Positions 18,643-28,292 of a stretch of 64,000 bases of DNA are shown here, in pieces. The notes under the pieces were generated by a model that did no database searches, had not been told where the DNA came from, and saw only the letters and a program-made list of their open reading frames with translations. The stretch lies in the NCBI RefSeq assembly GCF_017355915.2, contig NZ_JAFEUV020000001.1, positions 62,001 to 126,000 on the forward strand. The letters are read 5' to 3'. The first letter of the stretch is position 1. Each line of letters starts with the position of its first letter. Source of the DNA: Telluribacter roseus (GTDB lineage Bacteria; Bacteroidota; Bacteroidia; Cytophagales; Spirosomataceae). Position numbers and translations under genes: made by a program.

Positions 18643-18709
18643 CATTTTCTTAACCTAAACTAATCGTATGAATAAAGCCAACTTTCGCCGACTGATACTC
18701 CAAATTTTA

Positions 18710-21175
18710 TTAATTATTTGTCTGAACGCGCTGCTGCAGTTCATCCGAGCCCGTTTTGCGCTGGCGGGCACCTTTCACATTCTGGTTACCAAAGCGGTAG
18801 GTAAATGTGGCGCGGATCTGACGGCTAGGCCATCTTGATTGTACTGTTAGATTGATATCTCTAAAATCAGCTACCCCTTTGAACTTGTTGGTCCAGAAGA
18901 CGTCATTGACGTTCAGACGCAGAGTACCTTTCTTATCAAGTACTGTCTTTTGCAGACCCAGGTTGAGCATCCCCTGTGGATTCGCCACAAAGAATCCGTA
19001 CACGCTGCGGCTGTTGTACCAGCCAGATACCTCGGCTGACCAGCCTTTAGGCAGACGGAATTGGTTGTTGGCGTAAGCATTCCAGCTGATCTGTTCTACG
19101 TCGAAGAGCTCATTCTGGTAGTAGGTCTGGTAGCGGTTGTACACACCGGTAAAGTTGGTCTGTAAGGTCCACCACTTGGTTACAGGTATCGGTGCCGATA
19201 TAGTCAGGCTCAGGTTGTCCTGGTTGTCCAGGTTTTCGGTAGTGACGAAAGTCTTGTTCTCCGCTGCGATCAATCTTGGTACTTCCCGTACGATTACATC
19301 CTTGATGCGGCTATACGCCAAGCTGGTATTCAGGAAGCTCTTAAAGGTATGAGTCAGCTGGAATGAGTGGGTATACTGTGGTTTCAGGTTGGGGTTACCA
19401 CGCTGGAAGGTATACGGGTCCAGGTAGAACTCAAACGGGTTGAGTGACTGATAGTCGGGGCGGTCGATGCGACGGCTGTACGACAGGTTCAGGACGTTGC
19501 TGCTATCCAGCTGGCGTGATATAAATACGCTCGGGAACAGGTTGACGTAGTTGCGGTCACGGACATCATTCAGGGTAACCGAATTACCAATCGAATGAGT
19601 ATGCTCGGCCCGCAGACCTAGCTGGTACTGTGTCTTGGCGTTGATCTTTCCGCTCAGGTTGGCGTAGGCCGCATTGATATTCTCTGAGTACTTAAAGTGG
19701 TTGGTACGGGTAGGGTCCAGCGTCCAGTCGTCCAGCTTCTGCTCGAATTTCATATTATTATCCGAAGCCACATAGCTTGATTTCAAACCGGTTTCAAATT
19801 TGGCTTTGCCTACTGATTGAGTATAATCAAGTTTTGCCACCCCGATATTGATATCCGAAGGCATTCCGTTGCGTACCAGCTCAGGAGTACCTGATGGTTC
19901 GCCACCAGGGGTGAAGTAGCGGGTATCCAGCAGGTTGTTACTGTTGCCGTTATAATTTACATAGTCAGCATCGAAGGTCAGTTCTCTGCCCTTGTCGTCA
20001 AACTGGTGCTTCAGGTTAACATTGGCGCTGATGTTATTCATCTTCGAGCCACTCTGCGTTATGGTCTGGTACGTTTGGCGCAGGCTCTTGTCGCCATTCA
20101 GAATGCGGGTGTTGGTTTCGCCCCGGGGCGTAGTCCAGTCGTTATGGAAGCCGGATACCAGGGCACCTATGGTCGTCTTTTTAGTAATAAAGTAGTCTAT
20201 ACCAGCTCTGACACTGTAGTTCTGTGAGCTGTTGCGGCGGTAGGTTTTCTGATCAAATATCGTAACGTTGTCGTTGTAGGGGATTTCACGGTAAATATCG
20301 TTTGTATTAAACCCGTTGCCTTTGTAGGCATTGACCGTTGCAAAAGTACTGATCTTGCCTTCACGGTGGTTCAGTGAGAGCGAACCATTACCACGACCAT
20401 ACTTGTCGCCTACAACACCTCCGCCTACCGTGAAGGTACCGTTGGTACCGAAGTTCTTATTACGCTTAAACTTGATGTTGATGATACCCGAGTTACCTAC
20501 GGCATCATACTTGGACGACGGATTAGTAATCAGTTCAATCTTTTCAATATTATCGCTGGGCGTGTTACGCAGCAGGGTCATCAGCTCCTGCTGAGATAGG
20601 AAGGTCTGCTTGCCGTCGATCTGCACGATTACCCCGTCTTTACCGCGTAGTTGCAGGCGCTCATTCTGCTGGTCTACCGTAATGCCGGGAGCCCGTTCCA
20701 GTACTTCCAGGGCCGTAGCACCGGCGGATACGATACTGTTTTCTACGTTCACCACCGTGCGGTCGATCTGCTGCTCTATGAAAGGCTTCTTGGCTACTAC
20801 ATTTACCTCTTTCAGATTCTGTACATCCGTAGTAAGCGTAATAGTCGAGAGCTGAATGGATTCACCAGCTACCACAAACGGTTGGCTGTATACTTTCTGG
20901 TACCCCACCATGGAGACCAGCGTCAGGTAGCGACCTGCTTCGATCTGCTCGATTACGTATTTACCATCTACATCGGTGGTGGTGCCTTTGGCCAGCGTAG
21001 AGTCCTTTGCTTTAAGGAGCAGTACATTCACGAAAGGGAAGGCCTGCTGTTTTTCGTCAAGTACGGAGCCTGACACCTGTCCTCTTACACCCGTCTGGGC
21101 TGATACAGGTGTCCCGGGAAGTAAGACGGCAGCGACTGCCGCCGCGGCAAATAGTTTGGTAAAGAATGATTTCAT
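18710..21175 (-). CDS. Outer-membrane beta-barrel receptor (TonB-dependent-like)
   Basis: The 821-residue protein has a signal peptide ending PVSAQ, then a carboxypeptidase-regulatory-like domain (GQVSGSVLDEKQQAFPFVNV to LTLVSMVGYQKVYS, about residues 30-110), a plug domain (RAPGITVDQQNERLQLRGK ... IELITNPSSKYDAVG, about 160-235) and a C-terminal barrel of the outer-membrane-protein 3 type (SLSYSRRIDRPDYQSLNPF). Members import or export unknown ligands; no SusD partner is adjacent, so a glycan role is not supported. The ending lacks a classic TonB-barrel aromatic C-terminus, which is normal for this subfamily. It is monocistronic. Confidence 0.9.
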   Translation of the reverse strand: MKSFFTKLFAAAAVAAVLLPGTPVSAQTGVRGQVSGSVLDEKQQAFPFVNVLLLKAKDSTLAKGTTTDVDGKYVIEQIEAGRYLTLVSMVGYQKVYSQPFVVAGESIQLSTITLTTDVQNLKEVNVVAKKPFIEQQIDRTVVNVENSIVSAGATALEVLERAPGITVDQQNERLQLRGKDGVIVQIDGKQTFLSQQELMTLLRNTPSDNIEKIELITNPSSKYDAVGNSGIINIKFKRNKNFGTNGTFTVGGGVVGDKYGRGNGSLSLNHREGKISTFATVNAYKGNGFNTNDIYREIPYNDNVTIFDQKTYRRNSSQNYSVRAGIDYFITKKTTIGALVSGFHNDWTTPRGETNTRILNGDKSLRQTYQTITQSGSKMNNISANVNLKHQFDDKGRELTFDADYVNYNGNSNNLLDTRYFTPGGEPSGTPELVRNGMPSDINIGVAKLDYTQSVGKAKFETGLKSSYVASDNNMKFEQKLDDWTLDPTRTNHFKYSENINAAYANLSGKINAKTQYQLGLRAEHTHSIGNSVTLNDVRDRNYVNLFPSVFISRQLDSSNVLNLSYSRRIDRPDYQSLNPFEFYLDPYTFQRGNPNLKPQYTHSFQLTHTFKSFLNTSLAYSRIKDVIVREVPRLIAAENKTFVTTENLDNQDNLSLTISAPIPVTKWWTLQTNFTGVYNRYQTYYQNELFDVEQISWNAYANNQFRLPKGWSAEVSGWYNSRSVYGFFVANPQGMLNLGLQKTVLDKKGTLRLNVNDVFWTNKFKGVADFRDINLTVQSRWPSRQIRATFTYRFGNQNVKGARQRKTGSDELQQRVQTNN

Positions 21176-21577
21176 GGCTAACAGATGTTATACTAGGTTG
21201 CTTATCTTAATTGTAAAACTACATGGCAAAGATAAGTACTTTGTATAGCATAGAACCTTTCATTACACGAAAGGCAAATAAATGGTATGAGCGGAACAGG
21301 TGGCTACCGGGGTAGACTTTGATCGTCGCTTAATAGATGTAAAGGGAATAAAGAATGTTGCACCGTAAAAGAAAAAAAATTTGAATGGTGGATAATAGAT
21401 GTTGAATGGAACCTGCTGCCCCAGTGGGACTGCCCCAGTGGAGCTGCCCCAGTGGAGCTGCCCCAGTGGAGCTGCCAGAGTAAACAAGACGAGCGTTTTT
21501 TGGGTAGTACTATTAAAATTAAGAGGGGTAGGTATGGTAAATGGGGGTGCTGTTCTATCTTGCCTACATAACAAAGT
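21176..21577. other. Intergenic region before pncB
   Basis: The 402 bases between divergent genes hold the two promoters and a tandem 14-bp repeat (annotated separately). No RNA gene or short convincing ORF was seen; a reading frame on the minus strand that spans the repeats is judged a shadow. Confidence 0.6.
21416..21476. repeat. Tandem 14-bp repeat, four units plus a partial
   Basis: The unit CTGCCCCAGTGGAG starts at 21416, 21430, 21444 and 21458, with a five-base fifth start at 21472. The first copy ends in GGGA in place of GGAG. The repeat is GC-rich inside an AT-rich spacer and lies about 100 bases before the pncB start. Confidence 0.95.
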
Positions 21578-23074
21578 ATGACACCAGTACATATGATTAA
21601 CCAGCTTTACGATACTTCCCTGAGTCTGCTGACCGACCTGTACCAGCTTACCATGGCCTATGGCTACTTCAAATCTGGCAAAGCCGAACAGGAGGCGGTA
21701 TTTAACCTCTATTTCAGAAAGCATCCTTTTCAAGGAGGGTTTACGGTAGCCTGTGGACTGAGCAGTGTGATTGACTACCTTAATGATTACCGTATCTCCG
21801 ACAGTGACCTCACCTATCTGGGCTCCCTGACGGGCAGTGATGGGAAGCCGCTCTTTACGCAGGATTTTCTGGAGTACCTGCGCAACATGGAGTTCCGGTG
21901 TGATGTCGAAGCCGTACCCGAGGGTACTGTAGTATTTCCGAACGAGCCCCTGCTCCGGATCAAAGGCCCTATCCTGCAGTGCCAGCTACTGGAAACGCCC
22001 CTCCTGAACCTGATCAACTTCCAGACGCTAATCGCAACCAAAGCGGCCCGGATGCGCCTGGTAGCGGAGAAAGATCTCCTGCTTGAATTTGGTCTGCGCC
22101 GCGCCCAGGGACCCGATGGAGGTATGACCGCCAGCCGGGCCGCTTATATAGGCGGCTTTGATGCTACCTCCAATGTACTGGCCGGCAAGCTGTATGGTAT
22201 ACCCGTGCGCGGTACGCATGCGCATAGCTGGGTCATGTCGTTTGAGAGTGAGCTGGAATCCTTTGAGACCTATGCGCAGATGATGCCTAATAATGTTACC
22301 CTGCTGGTAGATACCTATGATACCATACAAGGGGTAAAGAACTCGATCAAAGTAGGAGAGCAACTCAGGGCGCGAGGCTATGACCTGGGAGGGATCAGGC
22401 TCGATTCGGGCGATCTGGCTTATCTGAGTATTGAAGCCCGTAAGCTGTTGGACGAAGCAGGATTTACCAATACCAATATTGTAGCCAGCAATGATCTGGA
22501 TGAGCATATTATGGCGAGCCTGAAAAATCAGGGAGCTAAGATCAACGTATGGGGGGTAGGTACCAAGCTGGTGACGGCCTATGACCAGCCGGCCCTGGGT
22601 GGGGTGTACAAGCTGTCGGCGATCTGTACTAAAGAAAATGTATGGGAGTACAAGCTTAAGCTTTCGGAGCAAGCCGTAAAGGTATCGACGCCCGGTATTC
22701 AGCAGGTACGGCGCTACTGCGAAAATGGCAGCTACATAGCCGATATGATCTTCAATGAAGAAACACCACCACCCGCTGAGCCTACGATGGTAGACCCCTA
22801 CGACTTCACCCGTCGCAGTACCTTTGCTTCTTCGCTCTCCTACGAGGACCTGCTGGTGCCCGTATTTCGGCAGGGTAAGCTGGTGTATGACCTGCCCGGT
22901 GTGGAGGAGGCCCGCAAGCGGGTCATGCACCAATTGGCTTCGTTCCACGGAGGGATCAAGCGTTTTGTCAATCCGCATACGTTTCCGGTGGGGCTGGAGC
23001 GTCAACTGTTTGATCTGAAGACCGACCTGATCTTCCAGCTGCGTTCACCCAAAAAGGTAGTCGTCAATGAATAA
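21578..23074 (+). CDS. pncB: Nicotinate phosphoribosyltransferase
   Basis: The 498-residue enzyme joins nicotinate and PRPP to give nicotinate mononucleotide, the first salvage step to NAD. The family start LLTDLYQLTMAYGYF is at about residues 18-32, and the catalytic-site blocks EFGLRRAQGPDGG, GTHAHSWVMSF and IRLDSGDLAYLS are intact. The longer start is taken at 21578; a second ATG five codons on (21593) could serve equally. The stop overlaps the start of crtD by eight bases, so the two genes are probably cotranscribed. Confidence 0.95.
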   Translation: MTPVHMINQLYDTSLSLLTDLYQLTMAYGYFKSGKAEQEAVFNLYFRKHPFQGGFTVACGLSSVIDYLNDYRISDSDLTYLGSLTGSDGKPLFTQDFLEYLRNMEFRCDVEAVPEGTVVFPNEPLLRIKGPILQCQLLETPLLNLINFQTLIATKAARMRLVAEKDLLLEFGLRRAQGPDGGMTASRAAYIGGFDATSNVLAGKLYGIPVRGTHAHSWVMSFESELESFETYAQMMPNNVTLLVDTYDTIQGVKNSIKVGEQLRARGYDLGGIRLDSGDLAYLSIEARKLLDEAGFTNTNIVASNDLDEHIMASLKNQGAKINVWGVGTKLVTAYDQPALGGVYKLSAICTKENVWEYKLKLSEQAVKVSTPGIQQVRRYCENGSYIADMIFNEETPPPAEPTMVDPYDFTRRSTFASSLSYEDLLVPVFRQGKLVYDLPGVEEARKRVMHQLASFHGGIKRFVNPHTFPVGLERQLFDLKTDLIFQLRSPKKVVVNE

Positions 23075-24542
23075 GGGGGGCACAGGTAAGGCTGCTGTTA
23101 TCGGAGCGGGTATCGCTGGTATAGCCACTTCCATACGTCTGGCGGTACAAGGCTATCAGGTGGAGCTATATGAGGCCAATGGGTACCCCGGTGGTAAGCT
23201 GTCCAGCTTTGAGCTGGGAGGGTACCGCTTCGATGCCGGTCCTTCGCTGTTTACCATGCCGCATCTGGTGGATGAGCTATTTAAGGTGGCGGGTAAAGAT
23301 CCTAAGGAGTACTTTCAGTACATCCGTCTGCCCGAAACCTGCCGGTACTTCTACGAAGATGGGACCCGGTTTACGGCTCACGCCGAGCCCGAGAAGCTGG
23401 CTCAGGAAATTGAAACCCATCTGGGAGAGCCGGCAGAACATGTACTGGCGCACCTGCGCGACAGCGCCGTCAAATTCGAAGTGACCGAGAAGCTTTTCCT
23501 GCACCGGTCACTGCACAAGGTGAGTACCTACTTTAATCAGGATGCCCTGAAAGGCTACCTCAACCTGCACCGGCTGGATGCCTTTCGCTCCATGAACAAG
23601 GCCAACAGCAGTCGTTTCAAGGACCCACGGGTAGTACAGCTCTTCAACCGCTACGCTACCTACAACGGCTCTGATCCTTATCAGACACCCGCTACCATGA
23701 ATATCATCCCACACCTGGAGTACAACATCGGTGCTTTCTTCCCACGGGGTGGAATGGTAGCCATTACCAATAGTCTGGTCAAGCTAGCTGAGGACCTGGG
23801 CGTCAATTTTTACTTCAATAGTCCGGTGCAGGAAGTGGTTACGCAGGAGAAGAGGGTAGTAGGTATCAGGATCAACGACGTGCTGAAACCGTATGATGTG
23901 GTAGTTAGTAACATGGATGTGGTCAATACCTTTCGGAAGCTACTACCCAAAGCCCCGCAGCCGGAGCGAATCCTGCGGCAGCCCAAGTCCAGTTCAGCCC
24001 TGATCTTCTATTGGGGGATCAAAAAGAGCTTTGCAGAGCTGGGGCTGCACAACATCTTCTTCAGTAGCGACTATCCTACGGAGTTCAACCACCTCTTTCA
24101 GCAGAAGACGATTTACCACGATCCCACGGTTTACATCAACATCACTTCCAAGTACGAGCCGGGGGATGCCCCAGTAGGAGGTGAAAACTGGTTCGTGATG
24201 GTCAACGCTCCCGCCAATGACGGCCAGGACTGGGACGCCCTGATAGATCAGACCCGCCAGAACATCATCAAAAAGCTCAGTCGTCTGCTGGGACAAGATA
24301 TAGGACAGCTCATCGAATGCGAAGCCATCCTGGATCCACGCCTGATTGAATCCCGTACGTCCAGCTCACAGGGGGCCTTGTACGGCAACAGCTCCAATAA
24401 CCGCTTCGCCGCCTTCCTGCGCCATGCCAATTTCTCCACCCAATTCAATAACCTCTACTTCGTAGGCGGAAGCGTTCATCCGGGGGGCGGAATTCCTCTT
24501 TGCCTGCTATCGGCCAAGATTGTGGGCGACCTGGTGAGGTAG
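23067..24542 (+). CDS. crtD: Carotenoid desaturase, CrtD/CrtI type
   Basis: The 491-residue FAD-dependent amine-oxidase-like protein begins with the dinucleotide fold AVIGAGIAGIATSIRL at residues 9-24 and FDAGPSLFTMP near 58, as in phytoene-desaturase-like enzymes. The C-terminal FAD motif is FVGGSVHPGGGIPLCLLSAK, a form I associate with 1-hydroxycarotenoid 3,4-desaturases (CrtD) of Bacteroidota more than with CrtI proper. It would introduce double bases into membrane-bound carotenoids such as flexixanthin precursors. The ATG overlaps the pncB stop. The last ten codons recur, diverged, at 26289-26318. Discrimination between CrtD and CrtI is tentative; the desaturase family is firm. Confidence 0.85.
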   Translation: MNKGGTGKAAVIGAGIAGIATSIRLAVQGYQVELYEANGYPGGKLSSFELGGYRFDAGPSLFTMPHLVDELFKVAGKDPKEYFQYIRLPETCRYFYEDGTRFTAHAEPEKLAQEIETHLGEPAEHVLAHLRDSAVKFEVTEKLFLHRSLHKVSTYFNQDALKGYLNLHRLDAFRSMNKANSSRFKDPRVVQLFNRYATYNGSDPYQTPATMNIIPHLEYNIGAFFPRGGMVAITNSLVKLAEDLGVNFYFNSPVQEVVTQEKRVVGIRINDVLKPYDVVVSNMDVVNTFRKLLPKAPQPERILRQPKSSSALIFYWGIKKSFAELGLHNIFFSSDYPTEFNHLFQQKTIYHDPTVYINITSKYEPGDAPVGGENWFVMVNAPANDGQDWDALIDQTRQNIIKKLSRLLGQDIGQLIECEAILDPRLIESRTSSSQGALYGNSSNNRFAAFLRHANFSTQFNNLYFVGGSVHPGGGIPLCLLSAKIVGDLVR

Positions 24543-24584
24543 AGAGGAGGAAAGCAGGAAAGGTTAGAAAGAGAGAGTGCGTAG
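24511..24584 (+). repeat. crtD-tail repeat, copy 1
   Basis: The last ten codons and the following 42 bases of crtD, ending in GAAAGAGAGAGTGCGTAG, recur as copy 2 at 26290-26360. This copy has the intact stop codon but only the left arm of the hairpin that copy 2 completes. Confidence 0.85.
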
Positions 24585-24599
24585 TACATAGCGTTCTGC

Positions 24600-26144
24600 T
24601 CATTCTTGAGTCAGGGCCAGCGAATAACCTTCCGCCAGATGTAAGCTCCCCAGGAGTTGTACGGAATGAACTTCTCTGTTGGTTGACAAAGTGATGGTAT
24701 GTCCGGCGCTGATAGTTACAGAGTTGAGGCTGGTAGGTACCTTCCCGCATGACCATACCGTTGCATCATTCCAGTCTCCAGATTTGACCGTGTACATATT
24801 CGTACAAGTGGGGCTCGGTAGTCTGCCCAGCATAGTACTGCCGCCGGCGTCGGCCGTCTGACTATGGCTATCAAAACTGACAGTACCATTAAACCATCCA
24901 TTTACATACACATTACCTGCTTTGTCTACGCCAGGCTTGTATCCAATATCAGTGCCACTACCACCTGCCTGCTTCACCCATACCAGGGTACCCTGCGGAT
25001 CATACTGAGCTATAAACATATCTTTGTCTCCATTACTTGTCAGTGACTGCTCCCCAAATCGGGCTGTTTCCTGAAAGTACCCGGTCACGTAGCTATTGCC
25101 CGCTTCATCCACGACAATACCTCTGCCTTGTTCACCCTCTCTTCCACCGGACTGACTGACCCAGACGGCCGTACCATCAGCAGCATATTTAACAATAAAG
25201 GCATCATTATCTCCAAACCGACCTATATTACCAAATGAGACATTACCATAAAACTCTCCTGTTGTAAAGCAGTTTCCCTGGTTGTCGGTGGCAATGCCGA
25301 AGCCAATTCCGTGTCCATAGCGGCCTGTTTCTACTTTGCGCCATTGCAGGTTGCCGTCCTTATCGTGTTTGGCTACCAGTATGCCATGGTGTCCATCTGT
25401 GTAAAGAGTGACTAATGAGCCAACAGCGTAGCTATTTCCGGCTTTATCGACAGCTATATCATAAAAGGTATTACGCGTTGTATGATAGGGCAGCGTCATG
25501 TCACGGAAGGTACGGGACCAGAGTAGCTGCCCGCCGGAGGAGTACTTTGCCAGGTAGGCATAATCCTTTGGGTGTTCATCAACAATACTGATACGACCCG
25601 CCAGGTAGCTGTTCCCTTCAGTGTCTACTCCAATACTGAAGATCTCATCAGAGCTACTTTGCCCTCCCGATGTAGCCCATTGGATTTCCCGGCTGGCATT
25701 CATCTTCATAACAAAGTAATCAACACTGTTGCTGTTACTTGTGATCGTAGTGGTACCAAAAGTAGCTTCACCCTGGAAGGTACCTGTAAGGTATATATTA
25801 CCAGATTCATCCACGGTTATCCCGTACCCTTTTTCCTCACCGGTACCATTACTGACCTGGTGAGCCCACTGAACTCCACCGGCCGCATCGTAGCAAACGA
25901 GCAGTATATCGGAGGAGGCTCCATGGCTGGTAAATTGCGATGTTCCTACTTGTACCGTTCCGGTGAAGGAGCCCAGCCAGTAGGTGATACCCGCGGCGTT
26001 GGTAAATATATGCCGACCCGGGGTAGTTTCAGCTCCTGCTACCTTGTTTGCCCACATCCATTCAGGATTGGACTGAGCTATTACCAGAGGGGGAGTTGTG
26101 AGAGCCAGCGAGCCCAATAAGCACAGTAGTAGAAGACTTTTCAT
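24600..26144 (-). CDS. SBBP-repeat surface/secreted protein
   Basis: The 514-residue product has a signal peptide (MKSLLLLCLLGS ... VIAQ, cleavage near 24) and then seven or eight beta-propeller-like SBBP repeats, each with the phrase GNxYxTGxF (for example SGNIYLTGTFQG, AGNSYVTGYFQ, AGNVYVNGWFNG). The last 70 residues form a different module starting CTNMYTVKSGDWNDATVWSCG. It is likely extracellular or periplasmic; a type IX sorting domain is not evident. The ATG at 26144 gives the signal peptide; a 27-codon upstream extension is rejected. The gene lies between the two copies of the crtD tail, so it appears to have been inserted or rearranged into the crtD-lepB gap, and its stop is 15 bases from copy 1. 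Confidence 0.8.
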   Translation of the reverse strand: MKSLLLLCLLGSLALTTPPLVIAQSNPEWMWANKVAGAETTPGRHIFTNAAGITYWLGSFTGTVQVGTSQFTSHGASSDILLVCYDAAGGVQWAHQVSNGTGEEKGYGITVDESGNIYLTGTFQGEATFGTTTITSNSNSVDYFVMKMNASREIQWATSGGQSSSDEIFSIGVDTEGNSYLAGRISIVDEHPKDYAYLAKYSSGGQLLWSRTFRDMTLPYHTTRNTFYDIAVDKAGNSYAVGSLVTLYTDGHHGILVAKHDKDGNLQWRKVETGRYGHGIGFGIATDNQGNCFTTGEFYGNVSFGNIGRFGDNDAFIVKYAADGTAVWVSQSGGREGEQGRGIVVDEAGNSYVTGYFQETARFGEQSLTSNGDKDMFIAQYDPQGTLVWVKQAGGSGTDIGYKPGVDKAGNVYVNGWFNGTVSFDSHSQTADAGGSTMLGRLPSPTCTNMYTVKSGDWNDATVWSCGKVPTSLNSVTISAGHTITLSTNREVHSVQLLGSLHLAEGYSLALTQE

Positions 26145-26289
26145 GCAGAAGTTTATAATGGTGGATGAATATATAATGGCTATGAAAATACTATAATTTT
26201 TTAACTTTATAGTACTATCGGTCACAAAAATAAAAGCCTTACTTTTTTGATATGGCTATGTCAGCCGGTAGACTCTGGGCAATAGCAGG

Positions 26290-26360
26290 CGGCCAAGATA
26301 GTCGGCGATCTGGTAAGAAAGGAGGAAGGCAGGAAAGGGGTTGAAAGAGAGAGTGCGTAG
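26290..26360 (+). pseudogene. Diverged crtD 3'-end remnant (repeat copy 2)
   Basis: In frame from 26289 the bases encode AAKIVGDLVR, matching the SAKIVGDLVR end of CrtD. Five of the nine codons from GCC to AGA differ, all at third positions, and the crtD stop codon is absent. The flank after it also matches (about 85 percent by eye). No crtD sequence is found upstream of this point; the preceding ATAGCAGGC is the reverse complement of GCCTGCTAT, which precedes copy 1. Confidence 0.75.
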
Positions 26361-26384
26361 CCAACTTCTGATAGACTACGCACT
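26352..26384. terminator. Hairpin past lepB
   Basis: AGTGCGTAG and CTACGCACT enclose 15 bases. It follows the lepB stop on the minus strand; its left arm is also the end of the crtD-tail repeat. Confidence 0.55.
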
Positions 26385-26401
26385 TCCAAGTAGCAGCAGA
26401 T

Positions 26402-27571
26402 TTACTCAATCACCCGGAACAGGCGTTCCCAGCGCACTTTGTTCCAGATGTTGGCCGGTACGGGATCAATGGACATCCATACAAATACCGCTTTGCCTAC
26501 AATATGGTCTTCCGGTACGAAGCCCCAGTAGCGGGAGTCGTCCGAATTGTGGCGGTTGTCGCCCATCATGAAGTAGTAGTCCTGCTTGAAGGTATAGCTG
26601 GTAATGGGCTTTCCATCGAGTTGAATAGCAGTGGCTGATATTTCCACGGCTTTATTCCCCTCGTACCGCTGGATTATAGGGCCATACAAGGCAATGGTCT
26701 GGGCATTTATCAGAATGGTCATTCCTTTTTGAGGAACGGTCAGCGGTCCAAAGTTATCCCGGTTCCAGCCCCATACTGCACCTCCGTAGATACCCTCGGC
26801 AGCCACACCCAGCTGTTTGGTCGTCAATTCCACCCCCTTCACCCAATCCAGTTTTTTTAATTGAGCAACAACCTCAGGCGTTGTATTGACCCAGTACCCC
26901 TGCAGGGTAGTCGAGTTCTTCGCCTCATCATACACCTCAATCGGCTGCCAGTTTATGAAAGGGCCTTCGGGTGACTTATAGTCGTTTACTATGTTGTATT
27001 TTCTGAAAAAGCGCTCGCCAAGTACCTCCGTCGTCCTGACGAAGTAGGTAGTTTGTGCTCGGGCCGGAACAGAAAACCCTTTGCCATTGATAAATACCTG
27101 CTCTTGTCTGATCTCCAGCTTATCGCCCGGTATCCCAATGCATCGCTTGATGACATTGGTCCGTAGGTCAGTAGGATAATCAGGTTCGCCTGGTTTGGGC
27201 GGGGGAAAATTGAATACTACCACATCACCGTTTTTTACCTTAGAAAAACCGGGCAGACGAAACGCAGGTAGTTGAATGGTTGAACTGTATGAAGGTATAT
27301 CCGTTCCCCAGATTTTCTGATGAGTCAGAGGTACCTGTAGTGGGGTTTGGGGCGTGCGGATGCCGTAGTGGAGTTTGCTGACAAATAAGTAGTCACCTAC
27401 CATCAGGCTGCCCTCCATGGATGGGGTAGGAATAGCGTAAGCCTCAAACGTGAGGAAGCGAATCAGGGTGGCGGCTATGACTGCGAATAGTATGGAGTCA
27501 GCCCATTCGCGCAGCGGAGATTTTTTGGGGCGGAAGGAGGTTTCTTTGGTTTTGGTTGTCTTCTTGAACAT
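26402..27571 (-). CDS. lepB: Signal peptidase I
   Basis: The 389-residue membrane enzyme removes signal peptides from exported proteins. The transmembrane anchor is at residues 24-42; the nucleophile Ser51 is in [10 protein letters not shown], the general base Lys142 in [12 protein letters not shown], and the box E motif is [18 protein letters not shown]. It is longer than the E. coli enzyme because of a 150-residue insertion between the Lys box and the GDNR box, which is usual for Bacteroidota LepB. The gene is monocistronic and ends near the crtD-tail repeat. Confidence 0.95.
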   Translation of the reverse strand: MFKKTTKTKETSFRPKKSPLREWADSILFAVIAATLIRFLTFEAYAIPTPSMEGSLMVGDYLFVSKLHYGIRTPQTPLQVPLTHQKIWGTDIPSYSSTIQLPAFRLPGFSKVKNGDVVVFNFPPPKPGEPDYPTDLRTNVIKRCIGIPGDKLEIRQEQVFINGKGFSVPARAQTTYFVRTTEVLGERFFRKYNIVNDYKSPEGPFINWQPIEVYDEAKNSTTLQGYWVNTTPEVVAQLKKLDWVKGVELTTKQLGVAAEGIYGGAVWGWNRDNFGPLTVPQKGMTILINAQTIALYGPIIQRYEGNKAVEISATAIQLDGKPITSYTFKQDYYFMMGDNRHNSDDSRYWGFVPEDHIVGKAVFVWMSIDPVPANIWNKVRWERLFRVIE

Positions 27572-27770
27572 GGCTGGATGGTAAGGTTGATTACAGCTGG
27601 AAGAATAGAGTGCATAAGTAAGGTACCTGTTCCAGGGATCCTACGATTTCTTGATGAGGGCGTTCTATTACCCTTTCACCACAAAAAATTTGCTGTTATA
27701 CGGTAAACTGCCGTCAAAGAGGCTTTTAATAAATAGTCATATATAATTAGATATTTTACTCCAAACCAAT

Positions 27771-28292
27771 ATGGAAAGACGCGCTGCGTTGAAAAGCATG
27801 GCTATGTCAGCCGCTGGTCTGCTGGTACTACCAGCCTGGGCCAATGGCTGGAATAAAACATCTGTAGTCATTGACCAGCCGGTACTTTCGGGACGACAGC
27901 AGGCTGTACTGGCCGAGGTAGTGGATACGCTGATTCCGGCTTCGGATACACCGGGGGCGAAGGAGCTGCGGGTGCAGGACTTTATTCAGAAGATGATCGA
28001 AGACTGCTATGAGGCAGACGTTCAGAAAAAGGTGGCTCTCGGGCTGGATTCGCTGGATACTATGGCCAGGCAAACCTACGGTAAGGACTATGCAGCCTGT
28101 GAGCCTGCCCAGCGCCGCGAGCTGCTGCTGAAAGTACAGGCGCTGGAAGATAAAGAACAGAAGGAATACTACAACCTGCTCAAACAACTCACTATCCAGG
28201 GCTATACTACTTCCGAATACGTGATGGTCAACCACTATAAGTACACCATGATGCCCGGCCACTACTACGGCTGTGTACCGGTGAGTCAATGA
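27771..28292 (+). CDS. Gluconate 2-dehydrogenase subunit 3 family (Tat small subunit)
   Basis: The 173-residue protein begins with a twin-arginine-like leader (ERRAALKSMAMSAAGLLVLPA). The remainder matches the small subunit of membrane flavoprotein dehydrogenases (QQAVLAEVVDTLIPASDTPGAKEL at about residues 43-66). In gluconate and glucoside 3-dehydrogenases this subunit carries the flavoprotein across the membrane, which itself lacks a signal. The next gene encodes such a flavoprotein 121 bases on, which supports a joint complex. Confidence 0.85.
   Translation: MERRAALKSMAMSAAGLLVLPAWANGWNKTSVVIDQPVLSGRQQAVLAEVVDTLIPASDTPGAKELRVQDFIQKMIEDCYEADVQKKVALGLDSLDTMARQTYGKDYAACEPAQRRELLLKVQALEDKEQKEYYNLLKQLTIQGYTTSEYVMVNHYKYTMMPGHYYGCVPVSQ

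Noticed and set aside
21416-21476. CRISPR array
   Set aside because: The 14-bp units are directly adjacent with no spacers and there is no cas gene in the window.
22028-23005. A 325-codon minus-strand reading frame inside pncB
   Set aside because: It is antisense to a complete and conserved enzyme and has no start-site or domain support.
26252-27813. Exact 16-base match between the lepB downstream spacer (26252-26267) and the start of the small-subunit gene (27798-27813)
   Set aside because: A match of this length is expected by chance about once in a window of this size and it does not extend.
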